From Dactylellina haptotyla (taxonomy: Eukaryota > Ascomycota > Orbiliomycetes > Orbiliales > Orbiliaceae), in assembly GCA_031310005.1 (NCBI GenBank), contig CM062388.1:1736001-1800000 (forward strand): a DNA stretch of 64,000 nt. Direction: 5' to 3'. Of the stretch, positions 60,420-64,000 are shown in pieces. Below the pieces are notes generated by a model. The model did no database searches, had not been told where the DNA came from, and worked only from the letters and a program-made list of their open reading frames with translations. Each line of letters starts with the position of its first letter. Position 1 is the first letter of the stretch. A program made the position numbers and the translations under genes.

Positions 60420-60425
60420 TTCAGA

Positions 60426-62232
60426 ATGGTCACTCTGCAAGTCAGTGACTTCGGAGTGGACCTCAATTTACACACCGTACCTATTATCTTAGCAGTGGGA
60501 CTGGCAGTGTACCGTCTGTTCGGTGCGATCTACCAGTTATATTTCTCGCCGTTGTCAAAGATACCAGGGCCATGGTATACCCACGTCTCTGGCCTTTGGT
60601 TGATGAATAAGACGTTAGCGGGGAAACGGATATTTGCAGTCCATGAGCTTCATAAGAAATACGGTATTTAGAACTCATACGCCACACCAATCTCGTAGAT
60701 GTGAATTTTACTTACGTATAATTATGCTTACGCAACGATAGGCCCTTTCGTACGCATTTCACCAACTGAAATCGCCGTCTCAGACATCGATGCCGTCAAG
60801 CAAATCCATTCACCGCATGACCCGTACCGCAAATCCGATTGGTATGGCCGACTAACCGATGGTATCGATGCTACGTTCGCGATCATCCCGAACGATGCTC
60901 ATAAAGCGCGAAGAAGGGCATGGGGTAATGTATGGTCGAATACGAACATGGCAACGATGGAGCCCGTGGTCAGGAACTATGTCAACGTTTGCGCGGAGAA
61001 GATCAATCGTGAAGTGGAAGCAGGCGGAAAGCCGAACTTGATGCAGTGGCTGCAGTTTATGACGACGGATATTATCGCAGATATTAGCTACGGGAAAGGA
61101 TTTGATATGTTGGAGAAAGAGACTGTGAGTTTCCATATACATAAAATATACTTAGAGGTGCCCTTACTAACGACAAGATAGATAAACCCCATAGTCCAAG
61201 ATCTTCTAGCGATAATGTTCATCGGTGGCGTACGTGCCGAATTCCCGTTCCTCAAGACCGTGCAAAAGATACTATCGTACATCCCGCACCCGACGATCCA
61301 ATGGTTCATAAACTGCAACCAGCGCGTCTCGGACTACGGTGACCAAGCCCTCTCCGCTCTGCGCCGCGAAGTTCAAAATAGTAAAGATAAGCAAGGTAAC
61401 CCTCGGCCCAGCCTCATGAATAAACTACTCGACGACTTGAACAATCCAACCGTCAAGCATAAGATGACCATGGACGAGATCCGTCACGAGGCAACGAACA
61501 ATATGATCGCTGGAAGTGACACGGTTACCATAACGGGGACGTATATGATGTGGGTGATTTACCGCCATCCTGAGGTGAGGGAGAAGCTGGAGACGGAGTT
61601 GAGAAATGGGATTGGCATGGGAGAGATCACGGATGAGAAGGTCCAAGAGTTACCGTATATGCGCGCAGTTGTAAGAGAGGTATTGAGGCTCTATAATGCG
61701 GCGCAGATGGGGTTGCCGAGGACTGTACCGGATGGTGGAAGGCTGTTGGGCGGGTATTGGATTGCCGCGGGTACGGACGTGACATCGCAAGGGTATACGT
61801 TACACCGCGATCCCTCGGTTTTTGAGGATCCTGAAACGTAAGTTCTTTCACCGATTATTTTTAAATTGATTTTGTGAATCGTGGGAGCGTTCTAACTTGT
61901 GAGTGGTTAGGTTCAAACCGGAGAGATGGTTCGAGCCGACGAAGGCTATGGAGAACTCCATGATGCCATGGGGCGGGCAGTCCAGAAGTATGTATATCAC
62001 TTTTTGTTTTATATTATAAAATTAGATTGAACTAATAGACGATACGATGGACATAGACTGCCTAGGACAGCATCTGGCGATGATGGAGCTTCGCCTACTC
62101 GCCGCAGTGATGTTAACATACTGTCCGACAACGGGCTTGGCGGACACATGCACGGACGAGAGTATGGAGTTTGAGAACTACTTTATCGTGAAGCCCAAGT
62201 CGCATAAATGCGAGTTGATGAAGGTAAGATGA
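60426..62232 (+). CDS. Cytochrome P450 monooxygenase
   Basis: This is a haem-thiolate monooxygenase, membrane-anchored in the ER. Five exons: 60426-60663, 60742-61124, 61182-61837, 61911-61987 and 62057-62232, for 509 aa. An N-terminal hydrophobic anchor (VPIILAVGLAVYRLFGAI) is followed by the proline hinge KIPGPW. Helix I has AGSDTV near residue 325. The ExxR motif is in VVREVLRLY and the PERF-type motif is FKPERW. The haem loop, completed by splicing, is WGGQSRNCLGQHLA with Cys453. Phe of the usual FxxG is Trp here. Other key residues are present, so it should be functional. A GTAAGA donor at 62224 could allow an alternative short ending (MKAGN). The substrate is unknown. It lies 18 kb from the polyketide cluster, with housekeeping genes between. 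Confidence 0.94.
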
Positions 62233-62973
62233 GTTATTTAGTGAAAGGACGCGGATAAAACTTGTGGCGGTGTGAATTTAGGCAGGAAACTAGTAAATGT
62301 ACTGATACGCGTTGCAATGACATGAACCACACTTATTGCACTTAATGGGGCGAAGAACCCTTGATATTTTGGTGGCGAGCGATAGTTACCATGCTAAATG
62401 GACTCGAGCGAAGAATTGGTATCTTTGAAGAGGCCAAAATACAATCGAATAGGTCTTTAGAGGGGAAATCGACTGCAATATAACTTCACAGCCCTGATAT
62501 AAAGCCAGCCTGAGAAGTGGAGCTGGAGGGCGGTGCCGAGAATGAGGGATGTGTTGTTTGGTGGTGAGAAGTTGTTGGCGTTACACAGCCCCCTCAACGA
62601 AGAGGGCCTGATGGCACTTGGTCCGCATCGAGACCGATATTGATACTCGGAAAGATCGATGCCTAGCCGGCGTGGGTGTTCCAACGGTAGCTGACTAACA
62701 CTGCCTGCTGGGACCCGGTCTGCAGACCCGCCAATGCGGCTCAGAAGTAATTTCTCTGGAGCCTGCATTTTTGCAGTTGTTCGGAGCCGAAACGGTGGGA
62801 CTAGTCCCATTTCGGTCGGAGATTTGGCACAAATGACGAAATTGAATGGGAGAATACCTGCAGAATGCGACTGATGGCCAGGGTCTCGCTGCGAGGCGGG
62901 AATAACCGACATGCTGATGTTCCCAGAGCTCGATGGTGGTCCAAACGGGGTGTTTCGTCGCGCGATTTATTCA

Positions 62974-63003
62974 CGATCGAACACACGGCGATCGAACACA
63001 CGG
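62974..63003. repeat. Two tandem copies of CGATCGAACACACGG
   Basis: Two perfect, abutting 15-base copies (62974-62988 and 62989-63003). Probably replication slippage in a spacer. Confidence 0.85.
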
Positions 63004-63846
63004 AGGAGTTCACAAAAGTAGCAGTCTTGATTGCACGAGGCAGAGGAGGAAGCTCTGGGAGCGAATCGAAGAGAGCACGTTCTCATCATTTCAACCGTGG
63101 CTGAGCCGCAATCTTAACGTTAATTAGCCCATCACCACACAAACATTATAATTATCACGCGATGGAAGGCCTACGCTAGCGGCTTGTTCAAAACTTCTTC
63201 AGAAAGATGAGATGATGGAAGCACAGCCCATAATTCAATAGGGAAGTCAAAGCTGCGCGCGAGAGCAGACGTCGGAGGAAATTGGCACCGTCCTGCTTCT
63301 TCTCGCTTCGTTTCAGAGATTCAGTCATTCGGTTCAGGTTCCGAACTAGTCATACTGCCCTTTCGGCTGTAAGAACGAAGGGCCCACCAGGATCTGATTT
63401 GTGCAGTAAAAGACCAGGGTCCTTGGCGAGGTTTAGCACCGTCGAAGCTCACCAGCTTGGACCCGCGGCCGTTTCAAGCCTCAGTACCCTTACTCGTACG
63501 CTGACGGAGGGGGTAAGAACATGTCTGGGCGGGAATATAAAGTAGGCTTTGGACGACAGACCATCTTCTCTTCAATTTCAGGATCACCAGAGTTCTCATC
63601 TTCTCTTTGAAGCTCCAGAAGTTCTTTCAATCTTCAATATCAGCCTTTCCTACTTGTGTACTCTACCCTCTTTGTCGAGGTTCGATCCAGCAGCTCTAAC
63701 TCACCTTCCGGATCTGGCAACAACGCAAAACAACATCGTTCCATACTGTTGAGCTTTTGCTGTCTCAAGAGTATGCAGGTCTGTCTCTAACTGGTGCGCA
63801 TCCCTCAGAAACCACCCGTAGAGTACAAGTCTAAGAGTTAGAGTAG

Positions 63847-64000
63847 GACTCTAGTGATATAACCTGTGAGCGTCAAGTGGCATCGCGTCGGCAGTCGCCA
63901 GTTAGCATCGACGTCTTTGAGGGCCCTAATCCTTTCGAGGACCCGAATATCGCAAATCCGTTCCTTTACTTGGAAACAGCCGAAGACCAAGAAGTAAAAC
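63847..64000 (+). CDS. Possible partial coding exon running off the window
   Basis: The frame is open for 51 codons from just after a TAG at 63844 to the window end. It reads like protein, with NPF-type tripeptides (PNPFEDPNIANPFLYLETAE). It has no ATG, so it would be an internal exon or continue from an upstream exon I cannot place. Identity unknown, low confidence. Confidence 0.25.

Larger units (their letters stand above)
56481..60425. other. Gene-poor spacer upstream of the P450 gene
   Basis: No intact gene is recognised over 3.9 kb. A scatter of coding-like fragments at about 57.2-58.5 kb is listed separately, and a small palindrome lies at 58785. The final 130 bases hold the P450 promoter repeats. 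Confidence 0.5.
62233..64000. other. Spacer right of the P450 gene to the window end
   Basis: No confident gene. It contains the 15-bp tandem duplication at 62974 and pyrimidine-rich promoter-like sequence around 63550-63760. An open frame at the very end is listed separately. Confidence 0.5.

Noticed and set aside
60426-62232. P450 as part of the polyketide cluster
   Set aside because: It is 18 kb from the SDR with KXD1 and TFIIIC genes between, and its promoter boxes are absent from the cluster promoters.
63670-63695. GGTTCGATCC resembling a tRNA B box
   Set aside because: The flanking five bases do not pair to form a T stem, and no A box or acceptor stem lies at the right distance.

Overview
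The window is filamentous ascomycete (Pezizomycotina) nuclear DNA. Protein genes carry short GT..AG introns (about 55-200 nt, often with CTAAC/CTRAY-like branch sites), coding is spread over both strands with 0.1-6 kb spacers, and the gene set is fungal: a PDR-type ABC pump, a CBM1-tailed GH30 enzyme, a highly reducing polyketide synthase (PKS) and a fungal P450. A Leotiomycete is my guess from overall style and is inference only. I recognise no intact transposon, LTR element, tRNA, rRNA or CRISPR array. Exon structures were assigned by eye from splice sites, frame and family motifs.

Layout. 1-8.4 kb: PDR/ABCG transporter, RWD-domain protein, Mediator subunit 4. 9.4-16.4 kb: secreted GH30 glycosidase with cellulose-binding module, neuronal-calcium-sensor homologue NCS1, and a fungal OTT_1508-like deaminase. 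17.0-20.9 kb: a GPI-anchored protein made of two six-cysteine modules and a tandem pair of paralogous orphan genes. 21.8-26.1 kb: allantoicase and a multi-pass membrane protein with a perfect 15-bp hairpin upstream. 27.5-42.4 kb: a compact polyketide cluster (hrPKS, LovG-like FSH hydrolase, EthD protein, carboxymuconolactone-decarboxylase-like protein, SDR). 42.4-48.3 kb: gene-poor stretch. 48.3-56.5 kb: KXD1, a small secreted Cys-rich protein, an RGG protein, and a TFIIIC 90-kDa-type subunit. 56.5-64 kb: another gene-poor stretch, a possible broken gene, and a P450 whose promoter holds three perfect copies of a 10-mer.

How the genes work together. The clearest functional unit is 27.5-42.4 kb. 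The PKS (KS-AT-DH-ER-KR-ACP, no methyltransferase, no thioesterase) would build a reduced chain. The FSH hydrolase is the natural candidate to release it in trans. The EthD, CMD-like and SDR proteins would tailor it. The EthD and hydrolase genes diverge from one 1.06-kb spacer, and the CMD and SDR genes from one 0.86-kb spacer. The PKS promoter and the CMD/SDR spacer share a 10-mer, TATCCGGGAG. No transcription factor, P450 or exporter lies inside the block. The ABC pump and P450 of this window are about 20 kb away and are not obviously part of it. The remaining genes are mainly housekeeping or secreted singletons.
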